64,000 bases of DNA from Purpureocillium takamizusanense (GCF_022605165.1 NC_063069.1:2542001-2606000); one strand, 5' to 3'; positions 1 through 12,086 are shown, numbered from the stretch's first letter. The notes: generated from the letters alone by a model not told the origin. Program-made: numbers and translations.

Positions 1-502
1 CACCTCCAGCTGCCCGCGTCATTGGTGCACGTCTGGCCAGCCGCAATAGGGGTAGGCGTCGAGATTAGTCGCGCAGTATAGGGGCTGCGACGGCTGCGAC
101 ACCTGCCCCGGCGCTGCTTGGACGCGACCGGGCTTGCATAGATATGTGCATGCAATGAATGGGAGAAAACCTTGCCGTGATGCCTGTTGCATTACACTAC
201 ATATACACTACATTTATGTAAACCCCATGTTCGGGGTAGAAGCCAGTCAACTGCTGGGGCCGTTCGTTCCCCTTGCTCCATCGCGTGGGCCCCCAATGGG
301 TATCGTGTGTGTGTTTGTGAGTCGTCTCGAGACTCTTGACTGATGCGACTATGTCGCCATCCACCTGGACATAATCTATCCATTGGCGCTCCAACTGCGC
401 CCCGTCTAGGACATCAACTCGTCAATCACTTGTGGGCATCGCCGTCATCAGCGGCGAAATGGGTTGTCCTGGGATGGGCTGCCTTTCGTCATCCTCAGAC
501 AA
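1..502. other. left-edge spacer, no gene seen
   Basis: No convincing coding region is visible. Open frames here are short, overlap one another on both strands and have no recognisable motif. The right part is the probable 3' untranslated region of the protease that ends at 503 on the minus strand. Confidence 0.5.
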
Positions 503-2194
503 TCAGACCAGCGCTGCAAGGAGCGCCGCCATCGCAATGCCCGTGCAGAGCTTGGTGGCTATGCGCGCGCCGCCGGCCGGGGCCGCAGAATGCGACGTCT
601 CTGTCGGCTTGGTAGCATCGCCGGTAGCCGTGGCGCCGCCGGACTGCGTCTCATGGCCGCCGAGGCCCAGGGTCGGCTTGCCCGACTGCTGCGAGCTCAC
701 GCCTGTGGCCAACAGCGTCGAGGTTCCCGTCGCCGAGGCAGTTCCTTTGCCGCTAGAAGAGCTCGAGCCTGTCTGGCTGCCACCAGCAGGCTTGGCGAAA
801 CCTTGTGCGTAGCTGTCAGTAACGTCCAAAGGCCTCTGGGTCCCATTGCTACTCACCGATACGCTTCTGGTCCTTGTCAAAGACGGCATACACATTCTTG
901 AGGAACGTGTCGCCGAGGAGCCAGGCCCCAGGCACAGCCTCGTGCCCGTAAATATTGCTTGTGCACTTGCCCGAGCTGTCCTTGGGCGACACCCAGTCCT
1001 TGGGGGATATCGCAAAGTCGACGCCGGAAAAAGTCAGCGTCAAGGGTTTGCTGTCGCAGGGAACCGTGTACGTCAGCCCGTCGCCGCTCTCCGAGCCGGG
1101 GATGACGCCGTGCACCTTCTTCACCAGGTCGGCAGGGCCAAAGATGAACGACGTGCCCGTGTCGATGTAGCTCTTGACTCCACCGACCTGCGCCTTCGAT
1201 CCGTCGTACGTCACGTCGTCGAGTTGAATGGCCCAGTCTCCACCACTGGAGCTCACCGGCGTGTAAGTGATGTCGCCCTTGTACTTGTCCGAGTTGGTGG
1301 AGCCAAATCGTATCTCGCCCGTGTTGGTGCCATCCGACGCCCGGTTCAGGGAGACGGCAAACATGCTCTTGTCGAGCTTCTTGGCGTCTCCCATCGACTT
1401 GACAAAGTTGTCGTTAGCGCCCTGGCTCATGGACAGGCCCAAAATTCCGTCAAACGCAAAGCGTGTAAAATCGTCTGACGTATTGGAGGCCAGGCCAAAG
1501 TTATACGTGAACGAGACGCCGGCCAAGGAGATGGTATCGGTGGCCAGCGTACCGCTAACGGTACCCGATCCGTACGAGATGGAGAAGTCCTTGTTGGCGG
1601 TCTTGAACGTGCTTGAGTCGTCGGGGCCGAACGTGCTGTGCATTGTGCAGGCCTTGCTTGTGCATGAGGAGCCCATGACCCAGCTAGAACCGGCACCTGT
1701 GTCGACCAGCATGTACATAGACTTGCTCTTTGATCCGAGCTTCACCTTGACAAAGTATGAGTAATCGGCGCCGTCCTGGTTGACTCCGGCAGTCATGTCC
1801 TTAGAAGGGTCGTCGGCCCCCGTGACAGGATACTGGTTGGATCGTCTCACGACATCAGGAGAGGTCTCGCCTTGAGCTGGATGGGAGCGTTGATACTTGG
1901 TCGCGAGACGCTTGGCCTCTCGGGCGGCTCTCTCGGCGGGCTTCGTTGAAGTCTGAATCTGAGAGTTAGCACCGTCATCGTGGGACCAGACGACTCATAC
2001 AATGAACTGACCACATCTGGCTTCCGTTGAAGACCCAAGCTAAACCCTGACGCACCTTCCCCGTCAACATCTCGATTCACCTCGCGCGCGGATAACGTTC
2101 CGTCCTGCTTCTGCAGCCAGTCTGGGGCGAACGGGAAGAAGGCGGACACGGATGATGTCAACAATGCCAGCTGCAGAAGCGGCAGAGTATGCAT
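503..2194 (-). CDS. GPI-anchored pepsin-family aspartic protease (yapsin/CtsD-like)
   Basis: Predicted secreted aspartic endopeptidase (family A1), probably held at the cell surface. Exons read on the minus strand are 2194-2012, 1958-853 and 812-503, giving 532 residues. The start MHTLPLLQLALL opens a clear signal peptide ending near SVSA. A propeptide follows, rich in charged residues and cut by the first intron. The mature domain has both catalytic motifs, DTGAGSSW and DTGTSF. The last exon encodes a Ser/Gly/Thr-rich stalk ending in a hydrophobic tail (LCTGIAMAALLAALV), as expected for GPI attachment. The last splice is uncertain: a good GTGAGT donor lies 4 bases upstream but breaks the frame, whereas a weak GTAGCA donor (40-bp intron) keeps it. 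The family assignment is firm. The GPI anchor is inferred from the tail. Confidence 0.88.
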
Positions 2195-3220
2195 GGTGAG
2201 GTCGTGCCACGGGCACAATCGTCGTACCTGTTGGCGTTACCCACGGCACGGGAAGCTGCGAGTGAAGCGCGGATCTCGCTGCCGAGGTATGACGAGGCCC
2301 TCGGGTGGCCGTGAGAGCCCAATTCGGTCAGGAGGCTGTCGGTCCGTGGCGAGTGGTGCAGCAGGGTTTGACGGGTCGAGAGCAGTCGAGAGCAGTGGCT
2401 CGGTTTCGGCGGCGAAGACGCGGGTGTCCACGAGGGAGAAAGGCGGACGGGCGCTGGCAAGATGGGGTCCGATAACGAGTAATTAGATATTATGTGGCAT
2501 CGCTGGTCGAAACAGCAATTCCCATGCAAGTCGAGCAGGACTCGCGGTGAAGATGCTGACGGCCGCTGGAGATGCTGCAGGAACCAGCGACGTGTGAGCG
2601 AGGCAGGTCGTTTGCAAAGGCGAGGAGGGGGGAAAGGGAGAGAGAAAGAAAGAATGAAATAGGAGGAAAAGATTTCGGCATGCGTTCACGCTCACGTACC
2701 AGGAACAAGACCAATTCAACAGAAACCAAGACGACAGGGGAAACCGCGCTGAACAGAAGAGGTCGCGTTGCCTGCCTTGGCAGAGCAACCGAACTGGAGG
2801 CGGGCCGTGTCTGGCTATCCCCCTGCTGGAGAGGCGGACTGCTGCTGTTTTACAAGAAAGGACGAAACAAAACGGCGGGCAAATGAAACAAAGAAACAAA
2901 AAAAATTCAAGCGAGAGGCTATACTAGTATTGTTCCCCAAATGGTAAAGGCGGAAAAGAGAAAACAAATGGGAGAATAGAGAAGCCGTGAGGTGCAAATC
3001 GACGACGACGAACGACGACGGCGACGATGATGATTATGATGATGGGGGAGGTGGGGAGGACGGAGGACGGACGGTTGTCGTTGGCACGAGCCACCCGATG
3101 GAAGGGCCGCACCCTCATGGTCCATCTGATTGATCCATCCAATGGCTCCACGGCGGCGTGCCACGACCGCCGATTGAGGTGGTGTCGGGTCCAGAGCAGC
3201 GAGCAGGCGCTCGAGTCCAG

Positions 3221-3291
3221 GGCAAGGCAGGGCAGGGCAGGGCAGCACGGCACAGCTCACAGCACGGCACAGCACAGGGCAGGGCAGGGCA
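3221..3291. repeat. GGCAG/GCACA degenerate minisatellite
   Basis: Overlapping GGCAG and GCACGGCACA units run for about 70 bp. The antisense ORFs it generates are cysteine/proline repeats and are not believable genes. Confidence 0.8.
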
Positions 3292-4617
3292 CCGGAGCGG
3301 TTCGCGTCAATCACTGGAACGGTGGGTCGTGGCCCCGGGTTGCAGGGCCGCCCTGGAAGCCAGAGGGTCTCAGGGAATGCCAGCGGTTGGCCCGGGTGTC
3401 GACGGGGGCAGGGCACTCCACTGTCCTGGCCGGGGTGGGTGAACTTAGTGGTGATGTGGTGGGTACTACGTACTCGGGGCTAGCGGTACGTACCTGTATG
3501 GGAGTGGAGGGGCCCCGCCGCCCCTGGGGACGTGCAGCCGGGACCCCGGCTGGGATGCACAAACCTTGTATCGTAGATGCACTCGAGACGAGAGCAGCAC
3601 AACGCACGACATGACCGGTAACCACCAAGATGGATGCGACTCGGCCGACAATGGCTGCACGCCTGCCGGCGCCCTGGACAATGTTCACGCGCCGCAGGCC
3701 GACAGACATCCCCCCCGTCCCATCACCCGCAGCTGGGCAATGTCCGACGCTGCATGTTGGCTCTCAGGCGGCACATGCACCTACAGTACGAAGTACAAGT
3801 GCTAGATCTAGTACTTGCCTTGACCTACCTCGATGATTCTATGTACTAGTATCAACGGCGGCCATGAAGAAATGGGGTCCAAGCGCGGGTTTTGTCCGCC
3901 CGATCGATGCCGCTGGGCTGGGCTCAGCTGGGCTGAATATCGAACTCGTGTTGCCCAGTGTGCCCTGTCCCTGTTCCGTGCGCCTCGCAAGCCCTGAAAG
4001 CAAAAGAAACTTTTTGATGCCTGCACGATTACCTTGGATATGGCGCTCTCGAGAGTGGCGGCGCACTGCGTGTAATACTAGTAGTAGTACGTAGTATCGT
4101 ATCCATCCATTCCTTGGGCGGAGGAAGCCTTGGAAGGGGGCCGAAGGCGGCCCACCGTTGACGTCGGCGGATGCGCGGATGGATCCATATACGGACGGCG
4201 CGTCAGCGCAGTGGCCACTGATGATGCCATGACGGGCACCTTAGTACGATGGACTTCAACCCGACGGGACACGGGGGGGGGAGGGGCAGCACACCAGACC
4301 CGCTGTCGTTGGAGCTTCCAAGTTCATCGGGGGCTCGGCGGGCGCGCCGTGGACGAGGCCCTCCGGTAGGTTTTGCTGTGCGGGCGGTCGCGCAACCCGC
4401 TGTAGCGGCTGTGGCTCGGTGCCAATTGGCCGCCGCCGGTGCCGCGGGCGACCCTACCACGCTCCGGCATTAGACTTTCCGAGCCACGAGACGCTGCGGA
4501 GATGTGTTGGAAACGAGGGCGCTTGGCCCTGGGCTGTGACTTGGCAAGCTTGGCTGGGCTTTGTTGGTCTTGAAAAGCGGCTTTTGGGGAAGACGAGCCC
4601 TTGCGTGCGGCGGCGAT

Positions 4618-4634
4618 GGTGGTGGTGGTGGTGG
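4618..4634. repeat. GGT trinucleotide repeat
   Basis: About five to six GGT units in tandem in the gene-poor spacer, with no associated coding signal. Confidence 0.8.
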
Positions 4635-5080
4635 CAGTGGTGCCGCCTGCGCCGCCTCGTATCTGCGCAGCTGGTCAGCTCAGCCAGCCTGCCTGCCTGC
4701 GCACAAGCCTGAGGTGCCTGCCAGTGCACCGTCGCCGGCATGGTCTCTGTTGCTCTCGATACCAGAGCCTGCTCAGAAGCACATTTGCTTGCCGGTGCAT
4801 ATTGTACGTACTAGGTAGTACCTGTACGGTTCGATCCGATTACAAAGCGTCGTAAGGGCAGACGGATAGCTAACTACCTAGTACCTGTAGTACCCATGTG
4901 GAGAGAGAAAGAGAGAGAGCGAGACGAGGGGGGGAGGGAAGAGGGAGCTCGGTCCCGCTAGAATTGCCGCTGGTGGATGTGGGACCTACGCCCCAAATGC
5001 CCCAAGCTCCTCCCGATCGACAGGCCAATTCGGCGCCTCGAAAGGGACGGCCGCTGACGCACCACTAAGTAAGTTAGGTA

Positions 5081-5110
5081 TCATCATCCTCATCCTCATC
5101 CTCATCATCA
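5081..5110. repeat. CATCCT hexanucleotide repeat
   Basis: Tandem CATCCT units, slightly degenerate at both ends to CATCAT, in the gene-poor spacer. Confidence 0.85.
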
Positions 5111-7977
5111 CCACCGTTACAGTATCAGGGGCTTGCCAGTCTCATCACTTCTTTCGCACTCGCCGTCGTGTTGGCACCGTGCATGCAAATACATCTTCCT
5201 CGCAGCGGCGAACCCCGTCTCTCATTACAATGCGCAATGCGCCGCAGGTTCAGGGCGGGCAGCCGTCTGCAATTGATTCAATTGTCTAGACGAGTCGATC
5301 GGCTTTGCATCCGAGCACATGCAATCAATGCTTGCATGCATGTTTCTCGGCCTCGCTCCGCTTGAGGCACATGCACATCGGTGCGTAGGTACCTTCCACA
5401 CGGTCGCGCGCGACCGAACTCGACGACGGTGAAGGCGTAGACTGACTGTTAGTTGCCCCTTGGCGGTGCACTGCAAACTACTAAGTAAACGCTCCTTCGC
5501 GGCGGTGCATCGGACAAGCTTCCATCACACATACATGCCTTTCTCTCTCGCTCTCTGACTGCGCCTTTTACCCAGCGAGCAATTCCAGCTTCAGATTGCC
5601 ATCCACCTGCCGCTACTGCTAGTAGTACTACGTACTGCTTCTTGCAGATCCCTGTTGGTCTAGGTTGCATTGCCCAATGCTTTCCTTCCCTTGCCCACCC
5701 CACGTAAACAGGGGGGGCCATGTTGATCTCCCACCGCTCGCCAGGGGGCGGGGGTTGGCAGTCGCAATATTGACGTGGATGTGGCTTTCGCAACCCGGCA
5801 TGGGCATCTCATCTATTCTCTCCATGTTTGGCATTCCCATGTCGCAGGGCACGGCATGACACGGCACACTAAAACAAAACCAACAAACAACAGAGGGCAA
5901 GGAACCGAACCGTGTGGTTCACCTTCATGAATCGACGTGTTTACTCACACATTGACGAGACAGGGTAAAAATAGCCGCCGTCTTGTACGAACACAGGTCG
6001 TAGGTACTAAAGTATTGAAGTTGCAGAGTACGTACATACAATGCACGCATGGCGACCCCCCAATGAACCCCAACAAGGCACTCGACACCTCCCGCCAACG
6101 CCGCCAATGCCGTCCACCGTTTCAGACTCATTTTGGCGGCCCCAGCGCTCGCGCGCGCCTATCCCATGCCCATTGTGAGCCGGCCGCAGCAGGTCTAGGC
6201 GATGGGCCAAGATCGTACTACTAACGTAGGTACTTACCTAGGCGGGTGGCGCCTCGAGAGTCAAGGCCGGCCGCGCGCCAGGGGGAAAAGACGTCACGGC
6301 GCCTGTCACAATGTCTGCAGAGCCGCCCGTGAGTTGTGACGGCGTTGTGTGTGTTGCGGGCATGCATGGGCCTCTCTGCACCGCTGGTGCCAACTGCTAC
6401 GCACGTACGTATGTACTTCGTACACATACGTTCGTTCGTTCGTACTACGCATGTCGTAGTAAGGATTCGTGATTATATGTAGCCTCTTGTTTCAGACCCT
6501 GCGAGGGCAGGCCGTTGGCGAGGGCGGCCGAGCCTGGACCGCCCTCGTGTGTCTGCTGCGCCCTCTCAATTGTCCGTGTTTACTGCCTAGGTATGTATAT
6601 TACCTGCATTCCTGACAGCTGCTCACATGTAAAGTATATGTACTTTGTAATTCTTTGCGTGTGTGTGTGTCTGCACGCAACGTGCATTACGTTAGTACAG
6701 AAAAAAAAGCCCACAAGCCTGGCATTGGCAAAGCAAGCGATCTCCCAACGCCGCTCAGCTGCCTGATCTCGCGTCTGGCGTTGCACCGCCGACGCTGTCT
6801 GACCTTGGCGGCGAGGCACAGCACCGCCGAGATCACGATGACGACTCGCGACGTGCAGGCGGGGGGCGATCGTTTGCAGCGAATTTGACCAAAGAAGGCA
6901 CGCAGCATTTTGGCGCCCCGCGGTGCTTGTTCCCCGAGGGTAAGCGCCCGCCCTCCCTCGCTTGCACCATATGGGTCAAGACAGCACAAACGAAATGCTC
7001 GACAAAGGTTCAGATACCGACAAGCGTAGTAGGAGCAAGTATTACATTACGCTCCTGTACGTCCTAGCCCGCAGAGGGCAGTAGCAGACTATCAATCACC
7101 CTCTTCTGGCATCGCAACGTCCCACCGTCACCATCTCACACTTTTCGGAGGCTTTGTGATTCTCTGCCCATATTCACGGGTGGGCATCTCCGTGGTCCTG
7201 GCGAGAGATGCTCGGGTGAAAGAGTGAGGTGATCAAGGAACCAGCACAACTCATGAGGGCGTGGGCCGGTTGTCGACGGCGATCCACCATATCCAGGAGC
7301 AGCAACAGCCGCGCTTCCTGACAGCGTGGTCTGATATCTGGTCAGGGAAAGCTAAGACGTCGTCCCACGTCGAACGTTGAAAGTCGGGTCACTATTAGCA
7401 ATACGATGGGATGGGCCATCGCATGTTTGAGACATAATACTGCTAGGTCGGTTCCCATGTGCCTTTCCGAAACCGATGCTCATGCCGTCCACGGATGGCT
7501 GCAAAGCGGCCAGCTTCACGGCCACCTTCGCTGCGTAGAAGTGCACGCCCGCTCTTCGCCTGGGCACGCAGCTTGCACGTCGCCGCCGCCGCTCATGGCA
7601 GCCAAACTTCGCCCTCGGGATACACACGTAGTGTCGAATATCCAAGCTTCTGTCCATTGCACCCCGTCACCCGTCAAAAGGCTACGACATGGCTGTACGT
7701 CCACTTGATGCCATCGCCGCATGCCTGTGCAACAGCCTTGCGACGGAATGGGCGCCTCGTGAGCCAGCGGCCGACAACATTCCTCCCACCGAACTGCGTC
7801 TACTAGTAGCAGAGAGACTCCCACGAGCACCAGATAAACACAGACCGGTAACCCGGCAACACCAAAACGGCTTTTTCCCCGTCCCGACAAGATAGACCAC
7901 GCACCTCGTTTCACAACACGAAGAGGCAAGGGGTAATACTGGTCGTGGTGGTGCGTCGGCTATCCTCGCCCCCCCGC

Positions 7978-8997
7978 CTACTTGAACTTGACCCAGCTGG
8001 CAGCCTGGTCGAGGGCCCTCTGCTCAAGGCTTCCATCTCGCGTGCCTGCCCGGAGCGCAGTTCTCGCAGCCTCGAACTGCTGTTTACGCCCCGCGTCCAC
8101 CGCCCCGGTGGCGACCACGTTGCGAAGAAAGTACCAGACGGACTCGTTCCTCCAGTGGAACGACTCCGTGAGCTGCAGCGTCTCGCTAAAGACACCCGCG
8201 GCCTCTCCCGTCCATGCCCTGAGCAGGAACAGGAGGAACATCCACCCGGAGACGTCGTCGTGGTGGCTGAAGCACCAGCGCTTGGCGTCCGCCACCAGCG
8301 ACGGCCCGTCCAACAACGCACGCTGTGGCTCGTTTCGCGCCGTCGCGGAGAGCGCGACCAGCTGTCGGGCGTGGCACCAGGCGTAGTAGTTGCGGGGGTG
8401 CCGCTCCGCCGACACGAAGACGACGTCGCGTATGTCTGCTGCGAGGTCGCCCGCCGCGGCAAGGTCACCGAGCTGTGCCGTCAGCCATCGGCGATGGCTC
8501 CAGAGGACAGGAGACTTGGTGTGTCGGTGAAGGCGACTCGTCAGAAGGCTGTCGATGAAGTACTTTTCCTTGCCGAGAAGCTCCCTGACGTGTTCATGTT
8601 TCGAAGTGTTGTTGGATATGAGACGTTTGCGGGTATTCGCCGCCGTGAGGTGCTCGGCGTCCATGAGGAGAATGGTAGCAGTGGCCCGCAGGATCCGGTC
8701 CTCCGCGACCTCCTTCCCGTGAACAAGGTGCTCGTTCAGTATCCTTCTGGCGACGATAAATGCCTGCACAAGCCGCAGCTTGGGTATAGCAATGGCGTTG
8801 ACGTCTTGAAGCAACGTCGTGTCCGCATCTGGGATGTGGCTCTGGCCCAGCAGTTCTATCTCGAGCAGGGAGCCGTGCGCTTGGATCAGCGCCGAGGATA
8901 TCTCCTCGAAGACCCTCTCGTGATTGCCATTCTTGAGTGCCACCTTGACGCCCTTGTCGAGCGCCCGGGACATTTGAGAAAACTGAACGGTGGACAC
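7978..8997 (-). CDS. protein prenyltransferase alpha-subunit repeat protein (PTAR1-like)
   Basis: A 339-residue single-exon protein with PPTA-type helical repeats. Diagnostic Trp/Arg segments include SPVLWSHRRWL, RNYYAWCHARQL and DVSGWMFLLFLL, evenly spaced in the second half. In the family these repeats build the alpha subunit of farnesyl/geranylgeranyl transferases. Free-standing PTAR1-type proteins act with Rab geranylgeranylation factors. The protein departs from the classical farnesyltransferase alpha subunit, so a PTAR1-like role is more likely, but the substrate is not shown. MSTVQF is taken as the start, and the in-frame Met nine residues in (MSRALDKG) is an alternative. It is divergent from GET1 with only 241 bp between starts, so the two share a promoter region. 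Confidence 0.75.
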   Translation of the reverse strand: MSTVQFSQMSRALDKGVKVALKNGNHERVFEEISSALIQAHGSLLEIELLGQSHIPDADTTLLQDVNAIAIPKLRLVQAFIVARRILNEHLVHGKEVAEDRILRATATILLMDAEHLTAANTRKRLISNNTSKHEHVRELLGKEKYFIDSLLTSRLHRHTKSPVLWSHRRWLTAQLGDLAAAGDLAADIRDVVFVSAERHPRNYYAWCHARQLVALSATARNEPQRALLDGPSLVADAKRWCFSHHDDVSGWMFLLFLLRAWTGEAAGVFSETLQLTESFHWRNESVWYFLRNVVATGAVDAGRKQQFEAARTALRAGTRDGSLEQRALDQAASWVKFK

Positions 8998-9238
8998 ACA
9001 ATTCGCAGTGAAGTGCGTGTCTGGAGCTCAACCTGGCTCCCGGGTAACTTGAACGTTGGCGGAGCGGGAGGCAAGCGCTGAAGTTGGGTTATGTCATCAG
9101 CGCGCCCGCCCAGCCAACAGGACAGCTCGAGTCCGACGGCGGCGCAACCGGACCCCACGATGCCACTCAAGTGCCAGCTCAACCGCCATCCTCCCCGACC
9201 CGAGCTCTCCTGTCTCTGCTCCCCCAGACGGCGCCAAG

Positions 9239-10095
9239 ATGTCGACCCTTTTGTTTGTCATCTTCGCCATCGAGCTGCTGGCGCACGTCATCAACGCCAT
9301 CGGCGCCGCTCAGATCAACAGCCTGGTGCGTGTGTCCCCTGCGGCTCAACTTATCATTGAGGGATCGTGGAAAAGACGGGATATGGCTGACGCAGATCGC
9401 ATATAGCTCTGGACGTTGATCAACTACCTCCCCGTGTCGACGTCCAAGGCGGCGGCAGAGCAGCGCAAGCTCCAGGCGGAGTACCTCCGCGTGCGGCAGG
9501 AGCTCAACGCGACGAGCAGCCAGGACGAGTTTGCGAAATGGGCCAAGCTGCGGCGGCAGCATGATAAGCTGCTTGACAAGCTCGACGCGGCGAGTACGTC
9601 CCCCTCCCAACACCCTTCTCCTTAATTTTTCTTTTTGCCACCGGCTGCGCACACGAGACGGGGACGATGCTGATTGGTACCGGTTGGCGACTTGCAGAAA
9701 AGGGCCTCGAGGCGTCGCGGAGCAAGTTCGACAACTACCTCACGGCGGTGCGACTGCTGCTGACCAAGGCGCCGCAATATTTCCTGCCGTTTTGGTACGG
9801 CAAGGAGGCCATGTTCTGGCTGCCGTACGGCTGGTTCCCGTACTACGCCGAGTGGATCATCTCGTTCCCGCGCGCGCCGCTGGGCAGCGTGAGCGCCCCG
9901 TCGTGGCAGCTCGCCTGCTCGGGCTTCATCGCGCTCGTTTCCGAGCTGGTCGTGTTTGTGTGGACGGCGCTGTTCAGCCGCAAGGCCGCGGCGGAGGGCA
10001 GCAGTACCACCAGGGAGAAGGGACAACAGCAGGCCAAGACGCCGAAGAAGAAGGTGGCCGTGCCGGCCGAGCAGTCGGAGAAGAAGGAGTTGTAA
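9239..10095 (+). CDS. GET1: Get1/WRB, ER receptor subunit for tail-anchored protein insertion
   Basis: Membrane subunit of the GET complex, which receives tail-anchored proteins from the Get3 ATPase at the ER. Exons 9239-9325, 9407-9593 and 9698-10095 give 223 residues, typical of fungal Get1. The first transmembrane helix starts at [15 protein letters not shown] charged cytosolic coiled coil follows (residues about 40-100, with [10 protein letters not shown] and [13 protein letters not shown]), which is the Get3-binding region. Two further helices lie near [15 protein letters not shown] and [17 protein letters not shown]. The lysine-rich tail is disordered. Both introns have clean GT-AG borders and preserve frame. 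Confidence 0.93.
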
Positions 10096-11001
10096 AAGAT
10101 ACAGGCGGCATACACATATATCACGGGGCGAAGGCTACCGCTACGGCCGCCGCCGCCGCCGCTACTAACTTATTTACTACGTGCATTATATGAGCATTGG
10201 GCATCGGGGCGCAATAAAATGTATCTCCCTTAAAATTTGACGCAAAGTTCATCATTGCTTGACGCTGAGACTTTGTAACACGATAGAGAAGAACCCTTGG
10301 CAGGGTTATTTGGGATTGTTCTAGGCAACATATTGACTCTAGCGACCACGGGAAAGAGGATCGCCAAAGCTTCGAAAGTGCCAATGCGCATGTAGGGATC
10401 TACGCTCGCGTCACGGGGAGACGGAGGGGGCTGCGGGACGATGAGGACGAGCGATTGGTTTATTAGTTCTATCATGCGAGAAATAGAAGAGTGTCGATGT
10501 CGGCGACGGCGACGGCGACGAGGCTGCGGGAAGGGGAGAGCAAAGTGGCCGATGGCAGTTGCTGCGAGTTGAAGAAGAAAAGAATGGTGAGAGGAGGAAT
10601 TTTTTGGTGGGCAGGATATTAACGAAGCGCTGGCGCCCCACCTTGCAGGCCAGCCCCACCTGGGTGTTGATGAATGAGCGGACGGGCGCTGCCGCACCTC
10701 CTCCAACTGATGGCCCCCCCCTGGCGATGACGCCTGTCGTCCTAACATCCTTCGGCAACTACTAATGTTACTGCACCCTGGCCTGGTTCGTTTATTTACT
10801 TGGTTGATGACGAATGCACTTGGGCCTGCTCGAGGCGTTTCGCCAAGATGCGCCCCCCGTACCTCGTACTTTCGCATCTGAGTATTTCCCCGTCGCTGCT
10901 CTGGTGACACCGTCCTCTGTCACTCTCGGCCTCTCTCTCAGCCCTGATGAACGTCTGCGAGAACGGCGAGATCAGAGCCCGTCTACAGCAGACTCCACGA
11001 C
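10096..11001. other. spacer between GET1 and the hydrolase gene
   Basis: Contains the GET1 3' region (a CCG run and a polyadenylation-like AATAAA at about 10212) and the promoter of the hydrolase gene. A 226-codon minus-strand frame exists but has polyarginine from a CGG/GAC repeat and no motif, so I do not call it. Confidence 0.5.
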
Positions 11002-11913
11002 ATGAGCGATACCAAGGATGCAGATGCAGACACGCCCGCGCAAGGCGATGCGGCGGCGCAGCAGCAGCAGCAGCCCTCGGCCGCAGACGAGCTCTGGCAC
11101 CTGTCGCTCAACGACTCTAAGCCTGACACGATCGTCCTCCTCCATGGCCTAGGCAGCTCGCATTGCGAGTGGGAGCTCGTCTCATCGCATCTTGGCGCCT
11201 ACCACCTCCTCGTGCCAGACCTTCCGGGACACTCGTCATCGGCGGGCCTCTCGCCCTGCTCCATCCCCGCGCAGGCCACGCGTGTTGCCGACCTGATCCG
11301 TCGGCGCGCGCATGGCGGCGTCGCGCACCTCGTCGGCATGTCCATGGGCGGCTTCGTGGCCGTCGAGACGGCGCGCGCGCACGCTCCCCTCGTGCGCTCC
11401 GTCTTCGGCTCCGGCTGCGGGCCCTTTGCCGGCTGGCGCCTCTGGGCGGCGCGGTACCCAGGCGCGCTTGTCGCGCTGCAGGCGGCGCACAGTATGCTCC
11501 CCGCCTTGCTGGCTGACCGTATCAACGACGCGGCATGGCGGGCGCAGGGGCTGACGGTAGGCGAGGACCTACGCAGCGACATCAGGCGCAACGCTCGCGG
11601 GGCGCTCCTCAGGGAGGTGTTTGGGAGCATCGCCCTCGTGGAGCTGGGCGCGCTGCGGGCGGCGCCGCCGACGGCCAGGGCGCTGGCCGTGACGGGCGGC
11701 AGGATGGAGGACGTCGAGGCGACGCGGAGGCTGGGCGCGGCGCTCAAGGCGGGCTGCGCGCAGAGCAGGGCCGCCATCGTCCGGGAGGCGGTGCACCCGT
11801 GGAACCTGCAGTTCCCAGAGCTGTTCGCCAGAGGCGTGTGCGCGTGGGTCGAGGAAGAGCCGTTGCCTGAAGAGTACGAGGACCTGCTGCCCGAGACTCT
11901 AGGCAAGGAGTAA
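11002..11913 (+). CDS. alpha/beta-hydrolase fold protein
   Basis: A 303-residue single-exon hydrolase. The oxyanion-region motif LLHGLGSS (about residue 49) and nucleophile elbow GMSMGG (about residue 113) are in the right order. EAVHPWNLQFPELF near the C-terminus offers the catalytic His. The N-terminus has a Gln-rich low-complexity stretch. There is no signal peptide, so it is probably cytosolic. The substrate cannot be read from the sequence: the family includes esterases, lipases, C-C hydrolases and epoxide hydrolases. It is convergent with the FAD monooxygenase, the two stops being 173 bp apart. Confidence 0.82.
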   Translation: MSDTKDADADTPAQGDAAAQQQQQPSAADELWHLSLNDSKPDTIVLLHGLGSSHCEWELVSSHLGAYHLLVPDLPGHSSSAGLSPCSIPAQATRVADLIRRRAHGGVAHLVGMSMGGFVAVETARAHAPLVRSVFGSGCGPFAGWRLWAARYPGALVALQAAHSMLPALLADRINDAAWRAQGLTVGEDLRSDIRRNARGALLREVFGSIALVELGALRAAPPTARALAVTGGRMEDVEATRRLGAALKAGCAQSRAAIVREAVHPWNLQFPELFARGVCAWVEEEPLPEEYEDLLPETLGKE

Positions 11914-12086
11914 TTCGGCGTGCCCCCCTCGTGGGTGGTTGGCGTTTTGCTCAGACTGGGCAACAAGAGGGAGAAGTGGGAAAGAGATATTTCTTTGTGG
12001 CTCTCAAACAACTTATCATACAAGGCATTAGGAACACCATCTTCGTCCCGCGGCTGGGCTACCTACCTACCCACCTACCTACGTTC

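Larger units (their letters stand above)
2195..7977. other. 5.8 kb gene-poor spacer with palindromes and microsatellites
   Basis: No ORF here looks like a gene. Open frames are short, arginine/proline-rich and mutually overlapping, and none shows a domain motif or credible splice pairs. The leftmost part is the promoter of the protease: on its coding strand the stretch 2623-2670 is a pyrimidine tract, common near fungal transcription starts. The remainder holds GGCAG, GAC, GGT, CATCCT and CGTT simple repeats and many GTAC-centred palindromes. A long non-coding RNA or a gene with many small exons cannot be excluded. Confidence 0.55.

Noticed and set aside
3027..3614. 195-codon plus-strand frame
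   Set aside because: Runs through GAT and GGCAG repeats, overlaps equally long frames on the other strand and has no motif.
4829..4838. tRNA T-loop-like GGTTCGATCC
   Set aside because: No matching A box, anticodon stem or acceptor stem can be built around it.
10230..10910. 226-codon minus-strand frame between GET1 and the hydrolase
   Set aside because: No domain, polyarginine from a simple repeat, and it overlaps promoter-like sequence.
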